Positions 34,141-44,100 of a stretch of 64,000 nt of DNA are shown in pieces (within the stretch, counting starts at the first letter, position 1; each line of letters begins with the position of its first letter). The position numbers and the translations under genes were made by a program. The DNA is from Trifolium pratense (lineage: Eukaryota > Streptophyta > Magnoliopsida > Fabales > Fabaceae): contig NC_060059.1 in assembly GCF_020283565.1 (NCBI RefSeq), positions 49,496,572 to 49,560,571 on the forward strand, written 5' to 3'. Under the pieces are notes generated by a model. That model was given only the letters and a program-made list of their open reading frames with translations, was not told the DNA's origin and did not search any database.

Positions 34141-35594
34141 AATCTCAAATAGTGCACTATGCTATCAACTTAGTGTGGCGAGAGGTTGAACATATAATCT
34201 CATGGAAGTTGAATTCAAGTTGTACACTGGTCAATAGTATCATTATTATTAATAAGAATTTTCTTTGTCAATGTTTTATAAAAACTTTATTAATATTGTT
34301 AAAAATTAATGTAATTTAATAAATAATGTCTTGACGTCCCAATAATTGTGTTGTTATGTTTTGAGTTTTGGTACGATCTTATTATCTTTTTTTATTTTCA
34401 TTTCAATAAATATATAAATAGTTTATTTGTGAGAAATGTTGGCGGGTGAGATTATTAAACTCTCAACTCTTATCTTTTCAACCCTTTTATCAAATGAAAA
34501 AGAAAAAGCAACAAAACCTAAAGAAACTAAAGACTAATGCCTTTATATATTGATTGAAAAGGCATTTGTAAAAATATAAGAAATATCAACAAGATAACAA
34601 GTGCAAATCTAAGTTTGTAGGAAATTGATATATTTTTGAACCCCAGACTATCCACTCAATTTAAAGGTGAAATTATAGTCACTACTCACTAGGCTAATTG
34701 ACTAAAAAAAATGTAAATTATAATCTTAAGATGTGAAGTTCGAATCCTGTCAGGAACAATTGTAAAATCGGCATCAATGCACTTAAATTTATAATAATAA
34801 AAAAATTATAAATTATAAATCCTATTGATATCTTAATAATATTTTACTGTAAGTATAAACATTAGTAAGTGGTGTAACAGGCACATGAACTGGTGCATTC
34901 GAAAAGTATGAACCTGTTCAGAGACAAATTATTAATAATATAAAATCTTGAACAACTTATGCATCGATGCAAGCAGGCCATGCGTAGTTCAAGATCCCCG
35001 TGAACTAATTCATGCACCGGTGCAAGAATGTCTCGGGTTTTTAGAAACCAAGCTATGAACCAGTTCAAATGAGCCACGAATCGGTGCATGAAATCCGGAA
35101 GACATGCACTGGTTCATACCATGTATGCATTGGTTAAAAAATGCTGATATTTGAAAAATAAGCTAAGTTCAATGCATTTTTGAAAACCTATTTAGAAAAT
35201 TGTGATTCTAAAATTGTCTTAATCAAATCAATCTATTTTAATCTTATTTTTGACATCATTCAAAACAAACGAGAGTGTATGTGCACGAACAATTAGGTGC
35301 ATAACTATACCTTTAGAAGTAAATTTTTAATCTATGGTCCTGCACACTAGAACATACATCAGAGTATCCAATCGTTCTATTACACATTGTTATCATAAAC
35401 ACCTTAGAGACATTGTTCTAGAATCCATTTTGGTTCAACAATAATGTTTTTAATTATGTGGTAATTATTAAATAATTTATTAAAAATTAAAATTTATAAA
35501 ATTTTAAATTAAATTTTTTAAATTTTACAGCGTTAGTACTCTTCCATTCCAATTATTTATTTGGTTTGAAAACTTTTTTTTTCGGTAAATAAGG

Positions 35595-36682
35595 TGAAGG
35601 TGTGAAAACACAAGAAGGGGGGGGTTGAATTGTGTTTTAGCCAAGTTAAAACTTTTTCAAGTTCTTAACTCAACTACGTTAGCAGCGGATAAATAACACA
35701 AATAAAAGCAAGATAGAGAGAGAGAAATCACACAAGCAATTTATACTGGTTCCTCTCACAAAACGAGAGTAGTCCAGTCCCCTTGCACTTCCAAGGGAGT
35801 TCACTATAATCACACAAGATTACACCTGCTCAAGCACACAAGCAAGAGACTTCTCAACAATGCTTAAGCACACAAGCTTAAGACTTCACACTTAAGCACA
35901 CAAGCTTAAGTTTCTCAAGTAATAGTAAAGTATATAACAATATACAAATGCTCTTAATAGAACCTAATGAAAGTCAATACAAAGAGTACAGAGTATTAGA
36001 CTAAGTGCAAAAACACTTAACAGCGGTTCAGAGCTTGTATATCACAAAGTTCAGAGTTTGTTTTTCGTACGTTCAATCCTTAATAATTGTATATGTGTTG
36101 TAGCTGATTCTTCTAGTATATATACCACTAGAAAAGAGTCGTTGCAAAAAGAACCGTTGGAGTTGATAATCTTTTGTCTTCAAGCAGTCTGTCTTGATGC
36201 AGTTTGGTTGTATCCAAAACTAAGAAAGAGTTTCAGGTACTTTGACTACAGCAGAGAAGACTTTCCTTATTCAGCTAACAAAACTGAAGACCCACGTTCT
36301 TAAGTTAGAACAGACAAACAGAGGGTAGCTGAACTGATCAGGCTTGAAAGGTCCTTTTCTTCATTGGTAGAAGAGTTGACTTGCAAAGAGAATCTTCACA
36401 GATATCAAAAAGATCTTCAGAGGTTGATGACGCTTTAGTCACTCAAGAAGTTCTGAAGACTTCATCCTCTGAAGATTGTAACTTCTGAAGTCCAACATCT
36501 TCTGAGCGCTTGTGAACTTCTGAATTCACATCCTCTGAACTTCACTCAGAGCTTATATGATGCTTATATCTGCGCACTTAAAATAAATTTTTAGTCCTTC
36601 CAATTGTTAATTAATACTTTGTTATCATCAAAACCTTTATAGATTTAGGGGCAAACATTTTTAAATCAATTTTGTTCCAACA
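35595..36682 (-). repeat. 3' LTR of element A
   Basis: It is 1088 bp; minus strand begins TGTTGGAACA and ends CACACCTTCA. It differs from the 5' LTR at about 36192 (c against t) and 36474 (a against g). It holds many TTCAGA/TCTGAA words in the U3 part and a tandem cttaagcacacaag palindrome block near 35824-35910. A TATATATA box lies at 36117-36124. Confidence 0.93.
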
Positions 36683-36696
36683 ATCTCCCCCTTTTT
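36683..36696 (-). other. Polypurine tract of element A, with extra copies
   Basis: Minus-strand AAAAAGGGGGAGAT abuts the 3' LTR. Additional G5-type tracts occur on the same strand near 36781, 36917 and 37121, matching the multiple polypurine tracts known for Sireviruses. Confidence 0.85.
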
Positions 36697-37266
36697 GATG
36701 ATGACAAACATCAGTATTAATTGACAATTGTTGTTAAATTAACTTATCATGTTTCTCTTAGGTTTATGAGGTTTGCAAGCTCCCCCTAAGATTGATACTC
36801 CATAAAGTCTGAACTTTATGTTTTATCCATGATATTTTAATTTAGTATAAGATTAAGATGGTTTGAAATAAAATCAATTTCATATCTTTCTTCAGAGTGA
36901 GAGGTTTGCAAGCTCTCCCCCTAAGTCTCATAAGGCTAAGTTAAAATTGCACTCTTAACTTATCCTTACTTATGAAATTTATTTCAGTTTCAACTCACTT
37001 AGTCTCCACCTTGAAATACGTAATACAACTTAAAAGTAACAACTTTTAGTTTAACGGATAAAAGCGAGATAAAAGTGGTTTCAGTTTTGAACTTATCACT
37101 TATCAATTAATGCGTAACTACTCCCCCTTTTGTCATTATCAAAAAGTAAAAAAAATTTATATAACCAAGACAGTCAAAGAAAGAAGAGTGGTTGTTACAA
37201 AGGTGAATTAATTTTCAAAACAAAAACCAACGCGCTCAAAGGTTTATAAAAGGTGAGCGAGTTAAC
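36697..37266. promoter_or_regulatory. Polypurine-tract region and upstream region of the antisense gene
   Basis: This non-coding stretch serves the element on the minus strand (repeated polypurine tracts with gcaagctccccct words) and lies upstream of the plus-strand small gene. A plus-strand TATATAA at 37158-37164 is 109 bp before the ATG and is conserved in element B at 62335-62341, 104 bp before its ATG. A second, nearer TATAAA (37245-37250) is also present in both but is too close to the ATG to be the main box unless the leader is very short. Confidence 0.55.
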
Positions 37267-37632
37267 ATGCCTTCTTCACGTAAAAACAAGAATAAACGAG
37301 TAAATCAAGAGAGACTAGGAAGAATGAAAAGATTTAGTTTACGCATCGCAGAGTTTAAGAGAAAGAAGGACGAAGATAAACGCGAAGACGAGGAGAAAAA
37401 TAAAGAAGACAACAAGAAACCACAAGATGCGGAGATAATAATCATCTCTTCAGATTCTGAAGCTGAGGAGAATGAAGATGATGCTGACTATGTTGAGTTT
37501 TTGGCTAGCTATGTTCCAGAAGAGGAACAAGAAGAAGAAGAACAAGAGCAAAACCCGGATCCCATAGAGATTTCATCAGATGATGCTGAGGAGAAATCAG
37601 AGATTTCTTCTGAGTTTTATCCATCTGATTAG
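37267..37632 (+). CDS. Antisense small gene of element A: basic-acidic protein with SUMO-interaction-like motifs
   Basis: This 121-residue frame lies on the strand opposite to all other element A genes. Residues 1-50 are strongly basic (RKNKNKR, KRFSLRIAEFKRKKDEDK), resembling a nuclear localisation signal. Residues 57-68 read IIIISSDSEAEE, a four-isoleucine core followed by serines and acids, the usual form of a SUMO-interacting motif. A second similar patch, IEISSDDAEE, is at 100-109. The centre is glutamate-rich. The same gene, same length, lies at the same place in element B. Over the last 66 codons I count seven synonymous and three conservative non-synonymous differences. TATATAA is 109 bp upstream and AATAAA at 37691-37696 follows the stop. 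I know no named family; SUMO binding is inference from motif. Confidence 0.65.
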   Translation: MPSSRKNKNKRVNQERLGRMKRFSLRIAEFKRKKDEDKREDEEKNKEDNKKPQDAEIIIISSDSEAEENEDDADYVEFLASYVPEEEQEEEEQEQNPDPIEISSDDAEEKSEISSEFYPSD

Positions 37633-37690
37633 GATTAGGTTGTCTTTTTCTTTTTCTTGTTACCAATGTACTCAACATTGTTGGAGCATT

Positions 37691-37696
37691 AATAAA
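37691..37696 (+). terminator. Poly(A) signal of the antisense gene in element A
   Basis: AATAAA lies 59 bp after the stop and is followed by a nine-base A run at 37711-37719. The element B copy has the signal at 61802-61807 on its minus strand. Confidence 0.55.
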
Positions 37697-37892
37697 AAAT
37701 TTTCGTTTTTAAAAAAAAACATCTTGTGTTCTTATGTTCTTATTTATCAAGAAAATATAAATATCAAGTGAACATGAAATAAGTAATCAATCAAAACATA
37801 GACAAAACAACTTGAAATAGATAAACCAGAAAAAGTGTTCAGAAGATAAACAAGAAAATAAAAAGAAAGCTCAAAAACATGTGCATAGAATC

Positions 37893-40487
37893 CTAGGGTT
37901 TCTTAAGAAAGGCTAAGAGCTGGTCGAATTTGTCATTCAGAGATCCCACATTTGAAACCAGACCATCCACTTTGGATTCCAAGTTGAGGTGAGCTGTCCT
38001 TTGCATTTCCAATCCTTCTTGCTGCTCCCTCAGAGCTTCTTGAAAGATCTGCAACTGATTACTAACAACGGGAGCTTGATCTTGAACCACAGGCGCTTGT
38101 TCTTCAACCAAGGGTGCCTTGCCTTTATCAGAGGGTTCACCTTCCTCTGGGTAATCAATCATCAGGACATCATCTTGGTTCAGCACATTCAGTACATCCT
38201 CTTCTGTGGCATCCTCATTATGTAGCTCATTTGCCAACTCAGCAACTCTAGCAGCAGCCTCTTCCAGTCGTTCATTCTCAATCCGTTGATCCTCAAGACG
38301 TTGCAAAAGAGTAGAATCAACCCAGCAATCCTTGAATGCAGACAGACGCCTCACAGCAGCAGATATAGCGGCAAGCTTAGCACGCTCATATTCGTCATGA
38401 TTGAAAGGCGTTAACCTTTTCAATTCAGCCCTAGCCAAACTTTCCCTCATGAAGCTTATCACATCCAAGTCTCTTCTTCCAACCACAGCCTTAATTTCCT
38501 CAGCAGCACCATCCAAAGCATTGCAAATCCTTGCCTTAATGCTTGAAACTTCCAAATCCACATCAGAAGGACAAACTAGAAACCTGTCCTTTAGCAAAGA
38601 TAATCTAACCAAGTCATCATGAAACTGAGTGGATAGATTACAAAAAGGATTGGATGATGAGGGTGAAGGATTGGGAATGGTAGAGAGATTGGTTGATTCA
38701 TTAGCAGGATTGTCAATGATGACAACTTCTGCCTCTGAAGGCTTGGGAGCACAAGTGTGAATACGCTCAGGAGAAGCATGTTCAGCACTTGGGTTAGGAT
38801 GGGGTTCAGGGGTTGGTTCAGATGATGAGATGTCAGAAGTTGATTCAGGGTAAATGTGTTCAGGAGATGGTTCAGGAGATTTATATTCAGGGGTTGGTTC
38901 AGGAGCAAGTTGTTCAGGGGTTGGTTCAGGAGAGGGTTGTTTGATGGGAGAGGTTTGATTATTCAGAGGATCTGGACTAAGATGTTTCTCTAGTTCAGAC
39001 AAAGGGTTGTCAGAGGTTGGAATATCAGAGGTTGGTAAAACAGTTTTGAGAGGTTTGGTGTAACCTAATCCAATCTCATTTTCATTAAAGACGTATTGAG
39101 TAGACTTACCTTTACCTTTAGGAGTAGGAGCAGGTCTTTTCCTCAAACGTGCAGCCAGAGTCTCTTCATCAGATTCAGTCTCATCTTCTGACTCAGATTC
39201 TTCAGATGAGCTGGATACCTCAACAACAGCAGGCTCTTTTAAAGCTTCTTCAGTAGCCTTGGTAGCAGATTCTTCATGTTTTCTCTTAGTCCTTTGCTCA
39301 GCCATAGATTGTTCAACTTTAACTTTCTTTTGAGCCAAAAGATCTGGCTTAGGTAGATCATCTTGAGCTTCAGCCTTTCGCTTTTGCTTCCTAGAAGGGT
39401 TATACTGGTTTGCAGGAGCCTTTGGAACCATACTCCTATCAACAACAAATCCTTCTTGTCTGAGCACTTCCAAATAGTCCTGAATTACATGCTCAGCATC
39501 AGCTTCAGAAATAACAGGGTAGCCTTCAACGTACAGACGATTTTCTAGCCTAACAGACAATTCTTTAGGAGGAGCAACAGGCTTAGATGCAATCAAACGC
39601 ATCTTGGATAGAAAACTAGCATTCAGAATCTCTGGATAAAACTTCTTCTGAACTAGTTCTGGGTGGAACTTCTGCAGGTTCTGAATCACGTGACCTTGAT
39701 ATAGAAGATCTGACAACAACCTGGGATAAACTATAGTAGTTTTCCTCTGAGACTTACTTGCAAAAATTGCTTCACAAATCCGTTCAAAAAAATAATCTCC
39801 AAGATTAACTCTCTTCCTTGTCAGAAGGAAATATAACAAATGACGATGCGTCCAGGAGATTGTATCAGTCCCTCCAACTCTTGGACTGATAGAAGCAAGG
39901 ATTATCTTGAACAAAACTCTGCACTCGTCAGTCAATCCTTTGACTTTCCCTTTCAGCTTGAAGTCAGTGCAGATGAGATGCAGAAGATCATCTCTATATC
40001 TGGTATCCTTTTCAAAAGCATCTAACTCTATCCCAGAGTTAGGTAGACCAAGGAGAGCATTGAAATGAATTGGTGAGAAAGCCATATTCATCCCACAGAT
40101 GTTAGACCTAATCTGAACACCTGTAAATTCCAGCAAGCCCATTTCCTTCCTAGTTTTACCCTTCAGACTAGGATTCCTCTCAATAGCAGCAATCTCTTCC
40201 TTCTTTGCTTCATGTTTATCAAACACTCTTGCTTTCATCCAAAATTTCTTAAGCAAGTCTGGGTAGATAGGACCGTTAAGCATGTCGAAGTACTTATCCC
40301 ATTTTTGTGATGTAAAGTACTGCTTAACTTCAAAACCGTTTGCAGAAAGACTATCAAAGTCCACAATCTTCTCAGACAGAAACGTGAGTTCAGATTCTGG
40401 AAACTCCATCTCGTTCCCAACAATCTGAAGATTCTTGAACATAAACGGTGGAATCTTTGTTGAAGAAGATGACGAAGGTCCGGCCAT
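37893..40487 (-). CDS. Env-like accessory ORF (ORF3) of element A
   Basis: The 864-residue frame starts at ATG 40487, about 450 bp after the end of pol. Residues 1 to about 330 are globular: FDKHEAKKEEIAAIERN, GLLEFTGVQIRSNICG, LFKIILASISPRVGG and KRVNLGDYFFERICEAI. Their order resembles the PF20167-like region of plant-element accessory proteins. Residues about 380-440 are basic then acidic (SSSSEESESEDETESDEE). Residues about 500-600 are a proline/glutamate repeat (PEPTPE, SPEPSPEH). The end (815-864) is a heptad-like coiled coil. I see no signal peptide and no membrane span, so the label env-like refers only to position and does not show envelope function. It converges with the antisense gene, 260 bp between stops. 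Confidence 0.78.
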   Translation of the reverse strand: MAGPSSSSSTKIPPFMFKNLQIVGNEMEFPESELTFLSEKIVDFDSLSANGFEVKQYFTSQKWDKYFDMLNGPIYPDLLKKFWMKARVFDKHEAKKEEIAAIERNPSLKGKTRKEMGLLEFTGVQIRSNICGMNMAFSPIHFNALLGLPNSGIELDAFEKDTRYRDDLLHLICTDFKLKGKVKGLTDECRVLFKIILASISPRVGGTDTISWTHRHLLYFLLTRKRVNLGDYFFERICEAIFASKSQRKTTIVYPRLLSDLLYQGHVIQNLQKFHPELVQKKFYPEILNASFLSKMRLIASKPVAPPKELSVRLENRLYVEGYPVISEADAEHVIQDYLEVLRQEGFVVDRSMVPKAPANQYNPSRKQKRKAEAQDDLPKPDLLAQKKVKVEQSMAEQRTKRKHEESATKATEEALKEPAVVEVSSSSEESESEDETESDEETLAARLRKRPAPTPKGKGKSTQYVFNENEIGLGYTKPLKTVLPTSDIPTSDNPLSELEKHLSPDPLNNQTSPIKQPSPEPTPEQLAPEPTPEYKSPEPSPEHIYPESTSDISSSEPTPEPHPNPSAEHASPERIHTCAPKPSEAEVVIIDNPANESTNLSTIPNPSPSSSNPFCNLSTQFHDDLVRLSLLKDRFLVCPSDVDLEVSSIKARICNALDGAAEEIKAVVGRRDLDVISFMRESLARAELKRLTPFNHDEYERAKLAAISAAVRRLSAFKDCWVDSTLLQRLEDQRIENERLEEAAARVAELANELHNEDATEEDVLNVLNQDDVLMIDYPEEGEPSDKGKAPLVEEQAPVVQDQAPVVSNQLQIFQEALREQQEGLEMQRTAHLNLESKVDGLVSNVGSLNDKFDQLLAFLKKP

Positions 40488-40939
40488 TGTTGGAGATTAG
40501 GGTAGGGTTTGGAAAACTAACGAGAGAGAAAGAAAGTTTGTTGGAGGTTTAGAGAGAAAAAGAAAGTGTAGGTTGTGAGAGTGAGAAGTGTGCAAGTGTA
40601 TTGTGTAAGTTTTGTTTAAATGCACACAGTTAACACGAAAATAGCAAATTTGGGAAGTTACGCTAATTGACAGAAAGTTGAATACCCAAAAGTCATCATT
40701 AACCACCCACTACCTGACACACGTAGACCACGTGCAGAAATTTACTCGGTAACTGCTATTTTAATGGACAACTGTTCAGCAGTGAATACTAAACGTTTCC
40801 CACTTAAATAGTTCAGAGCCTCTGAGTTATTTAAAATTCTCTATCAGAGTCAAGTACTTCAGAGCTTGTGTTTCAGATGATCTGAATCATAAGTTCTGAT
40901 ATACATAACCTCTTACACTTTAAATGCCAAAAAAAATTT
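40488..40939 (-). other. Spacer between pol and env-like ORF of element A
   Basis: A 450-bp non-coding interval, conserved with element B (58440-58890). A frame without ATG (40497-40706) runs through it in A but has a different register at its start in B, which argues against coding. A TATA-like tttaaac/taaataaaac area about 120 bp before the ORF could serve an internal promoter; this is weak. Confidence 0.4.
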
Positions 40940-43900
40940 TCATTCAGAGATTGAAAACATGTTCAGATGTTTCTTTATAAAATCAAATCTTTCAACAGGT
41001 AAGGCTTTAGTAAATATGTCAGCCCATTGATTTTCAGTATCAACAAACTTAATATCTATAATGCCTCTCTGAACATAATCTCTGATAAAATGGTGTTTAA
41101 TTTCAATATGTTTGGCTCTAGAGTGTAGGATAGGATTTTTAGATAAATGAATGGCTGCAGTATTATCACAATATAAAGGAATATTGTTACTGCTTACCTG
41201 ATAATCTTCTAACTGATATTTTAACCAGAGTAGTTGTGTACAACACTTAGCTGCTGAAATGTATTCTGCTTCTGCTGTAGACAAAGCTATAGTAGTTTGT
41301 CTCTTACTAGCCCAGGAGATAAGGTTTTCACCAACAAATTGACAATTGCCACTTGTGGATTTTCTTTCAATTTTATCTCCAGCATAGTCAGCATCACAGA
41401 ATCCATTTAGCACATAATCATTGGATTTCTTATAGAGAAGTCCAAGATTAGTTGTTCCTTTCAGATACCTAAAGATTCTCTTTACTGCAGTAAGATGAGA
41501 CTCTCTAGGATCTGACTGGAATCTTGCACATAAGCATACACTGAATAAAATATCTGGTCTAGAGGCTGTCAGATAGAGTAAGGAACCAATCATACCTCTG
41601 TAGACCTTTTGATCTACTTTTCCTTCATCATCTGACTTGCTCATGTTGGTAGTTGAGTGCATAGGAGTGTTCATTATCTTGCAGTCATCTAGGTTGAACT
41701 TCTTCAGAAGTTCCTTGGTATATTTTGATTGATGAACATAAGTTCCTTCCTTCTTCTGATTGATTTGAATTCCAAGAAAGAATTTCAATTCTCCCATCAT
41801 GCTCATTTCAAATTCATCCTGCATTATCTTAGAAAAATTCTTGCACAAGGAAGCATTAGTTGAACCAAAGATAATATCATCAACATAAATTTGAATGATT
41901 AAAATGTCTTCTTTGGTTGTTTTTCTAAAGAGTGTGCAGTCAACCTTTCCTTTTTCAAAACCTTTTTCAAGAAGGAAATTACTGAGTCTATCATACCAAG
42001 CTCTTGGAGCTTGTTTCAGACCATACAGTGATTTCTTCAATTTAAAAACATGTTCTGGGTTTGAGACATCTTCAAAACCAGGAGGTTGCTTAACATACAC
42101 TTCTTCAGAAATAAAACCATTTAAGAAGGCACTTTTAACATCCATCTGATACAAGGTTATTCCATGATTAACAGCATAAGATAGAAGTAACCTGATTGCT
42201 TCAAGTCTAGCAACTGGTGCAAAGGTTTCAGTATAGTCAATCCCCTCTTGTTGACTGTAACCTTGTGCAACCAATCTAGCCTTGTTTCTTACCACTTCAC
42301 CTTGTTCATTCAGCTTGTTTCTGAATACCCATTTTGTTCCAATAATGTTCTTGTGTGAAGGCTTAGGCACTAGAGTCCACACATCATTCCTTTGAAATTG
42401 ATTCAGCTCTTCTTGCATTGCTACAATCCAAGCATCATCTTTCAGAGCTTCATCAATCTTTGAAGGTTCCATCATTGAGATAAGACCAACCAATGATTCC
42501 TCATTTCTTAGTTGAGATCTTGTCTTCCTTGGACTATCCTTGTTGCCTAATATCAGTTCCTCTGGATGTGATGATTTGTATTTGAAAGTATTTCTTGGGG
42601 GCTCATCATCTTCAGACTCATCAACATCAGGTTCAGCAGTTGCTTCAGTTCTTTGTTGTTCAGAGTCTGTAGGAACTGTTGTATTCAGAGGTTCTTCAGA
42701 GAATGGATGTTCTGAGTAGTTTGGAATATCTGAATATTGATCCTTTGATACCTGAAATCTAGACAAACCTTCCACAAGCTCTGACACTTGGTCAGGCTCT
42801 TTGTCATCAAATTTGACATGCATAGTTTCTTCCACAGTATGTGTTTCAGAAATATACAGTCTGTATGCTTTTGAGCGTTCAGAGTATCCTATAAAAATAC
42901 CCTTATACCCTCTAGCATCAAATTTCTTTAGATGGACTTTGTTATTTAAGATGTAACAAGTACATCCAAACTGATGAAAATAAGAAATATCAGGTTTTCT
43001 TCCTTTGAACAATTCATAAGCAGTTTTGTTCAACTTAGATCTGATATAGATTCTATTTTGAACATAACATGCTGTGTTTACAGCTTCTGCCCATAAAAAC
43101 TTTGCTACATTTGTTTCATGCATCATGGTTCTGGCCATTTCTTGCAGAGTTCTATTCTTCCTTTCTACAACCCCATTTTGTTGAGGAGTTCTAGGAGAAG
43201 AGAATTCATGCAAAATGCCATATTTTTCACAAAAGTTTTCAAAAGGTTCATTTTCAAATTCTCCACCATGATCACTTCTAACTTTTAAAATAGTGTAGCC
43301 TTTTTCATTTTGAATTTGCTTGCAGAAGATGCTAAACTCATCATAAGCTTCATCTTTTGTTCTTAGGAATTTTACCCAAGTCCATCTACTGTAGTCATCA
43401 ACAATCACTAATCCATACTTCTTTCCATTGATAGAGGCAGTGTGAACTGGCCCAAAAAGATCAATGTGAAGAAGTTCCAATGGTCTTGAGGTAGAGACAA
43501 TGTTCTTAGGTTTAAAAGATGATTTTGTAATCTTTCCTTTTTGACATGAACCACAAAGTGTGTTTGAGTGATATTTAATTTTAGGTAAACCTCTGACAAG
43601 GTCAAGCTTACTAAGCTTAGAGATTAACCTCCAGTTAGCATGGCCTAACCTCTTATGCCAGATCCATTTTTCTTCACTCAAGGTCAAAAGACACATCACT
43701 TTTTGTTCATTCAAATCAGAAAGATTAATTTTATAAACATTGTTCTTTCTCAGACCTTTGAATATCATGGTGTTATCAGATTGTTTAGACACAGTACATG
43801 ATTCCTTATTAAAGACAACTACATAACCATTGTCGCAAAATTGACTTATGCTCAATAGGTTATGTTTGAGTCCATCAACTAACCAAACATCATTAATAGA

Positions 43901-44098
43901 TAAGGAGGAATTACCTACTGTACCTGTACCTATTATCTTTCCTTTTTGATTACCTCCAAAGCCAACAGATCCTCCTTCTTTCATAGCCAGCTTAGAAAAT
44001 AGTTGTTTGTCACCAGTCATATGCCTTGAACATCCACTATCCAAATACCATGAATGATTCATGATACTTCTTTGAGTGGCAGGCTGTATGAGAAACAA
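40940..44098 (-). CDS. pol: Pol polyprotein of element A (protease-integrase-RT-RNase H)
   Basis: The 1052-codon open frame begins with TTG at 44098, two bases after the gag stop and in the -1 frame relative to gag; the first ATG is codon 13. The order is Copia type. Aspartic protease: D20-S-G within [11 protein letters not shown]. Integrase: His/Cys zinc-binding region about 148-187 and catalytic D213, D276 and E312, the last two separated by 35 residues. Reverse transcriptase: KARLVAQGY about 606-614, [13 protein letters not shown] about 690-702, YVDD 738-741. RNase H: CDADYAG from 901, the TAEAEYIS region near 943-945, and CDN at 977-979. No stops or frameshifts are seen. How ribosomes reach this frame is not shown; frameshifting or reinitiation are options. 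Confidence 0.92.
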   Translation of the reverse strand: MFLIQPATQRSIMNHSWYLDSGCSRHMTGDKQLFSKLAMKEGGSVGFGGNQKGKIIGTGTVGNSSLSINDVWLVDGLKHNLLSISQFCDNGYVVVFNKESCTVSKQSDNTMIFKGLRKNNVYKINLSDLNEQKVMCLLTLSEEKWIWHKRLGHANWRLISKLSKLDLVRGLPKIKYHSNTLCGSCQKGKITKSSFKPKNIVSTSRPLELLHIDLFGPVHTASINGKKYGLVIVDDYSRWTWVKFLRTKDEAYDEFSIFCKQIQNEKGYTILKVRSDHGGEFENEPFENFCEKYGILHEFSSPRTPQQNGVVERKNRTLQEMARTMMHETNVAKFLWAEAVNTACYVQNRIYIRSKLNKTAYELFKGRKPDISYFHQFGCTCYILNNKVHLKKFDARGYKGIFIGYSERSKAYRLYISETHTVEETMHVKFDDKEPDQVSELVEGLSRFQVSKDQYSDIPNYSEHPFSEEPLNTTVPTDSEQQRTEATAEPDVDESEDDEPPRNTFKYKSSHPEELILGNKDSPRKTRSQLRNEESLVGLISMMEPSKIDEALKDDAWIVAMQEELNQFQRNDVWTLVPKPSHKNIIGTKWVFRNKLNEQGEVVRNKARLVAQGYSQQEGIDYTETFAPVARLEAIRLLLSYAVNHGITLYQMDVKSAFLNGFISEEVYVKQPPGFEDVSNPEHVFKLKKSLYGLKQAPRAWYDRLSNFLLEKGFEKGKVDCTLFRKTTKEDILIIQIYVDDIIFGSTNASLCKNFSKIMQDEFEMSMMGELKFFLGIQINQKKEGTYVHQSKYTKELLKKFNLDDCKIMNTPMHSTTNMSKSDDEGKVDQKVYRGMIGSLLYLTASRPDILFSVCLCARFQSDPRESHLTAVKRIFRYLKGTTNLGLLYKKSNDYVLNGFCDADYAGDKIERKSTSGNCQFVGENLISWASKRQTTIALSTAEAEYISAAKCCTQLLWLKYQLEDYQVSSNNIPLYCDNTAAIHLSKNPILHSRAKHIEIKHHFIRDYVQRGIIDIKFVDTENQWADIFTKALPVERFDFIKKHLNMFSISE

Positions 44099-44100
44099 CT

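Larger units (their letters stand above)
17681..35594 (+). repeat. Tandem array of about 2296-bp units, left block
   Basis: About 7.8 head-to-tail units. Corresponding points recur at intervals of 2296, 2296, 2296, 2296, 2295, 2297 and 2297 bp. Each unit contains one two-exon cysteine-rich peptide gene and about 1.8 kb of AT-rich spacer with a cluster of accggt/gatgcat palindromes. Units are nearly identical including introns and spacers. Sporadic variants sort them into subtypes that are mosaic along the array. The left edge falls inside the intron of the first gene, at the junction with element C; the right edge is cut by element A, and the same unit resumes at 47650. Gene-free spacers (for example 18068-19771) show no other convincing gene. 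Confidence 0.96.

Noticed and set aside
36058..36303. 81-codon frame in the LTRs of element A
   Set aside because: Same region as the element B LTR frame, broken at a different point; treated as non-coding.
40940..44098. Env-like ORFs as true envelope genes of an infectious element
   Set aside because: No signal peptide, transmembrane span or cleavage-type site is visible in any of the accessory ORFs downstream of pol; the label is positional only.
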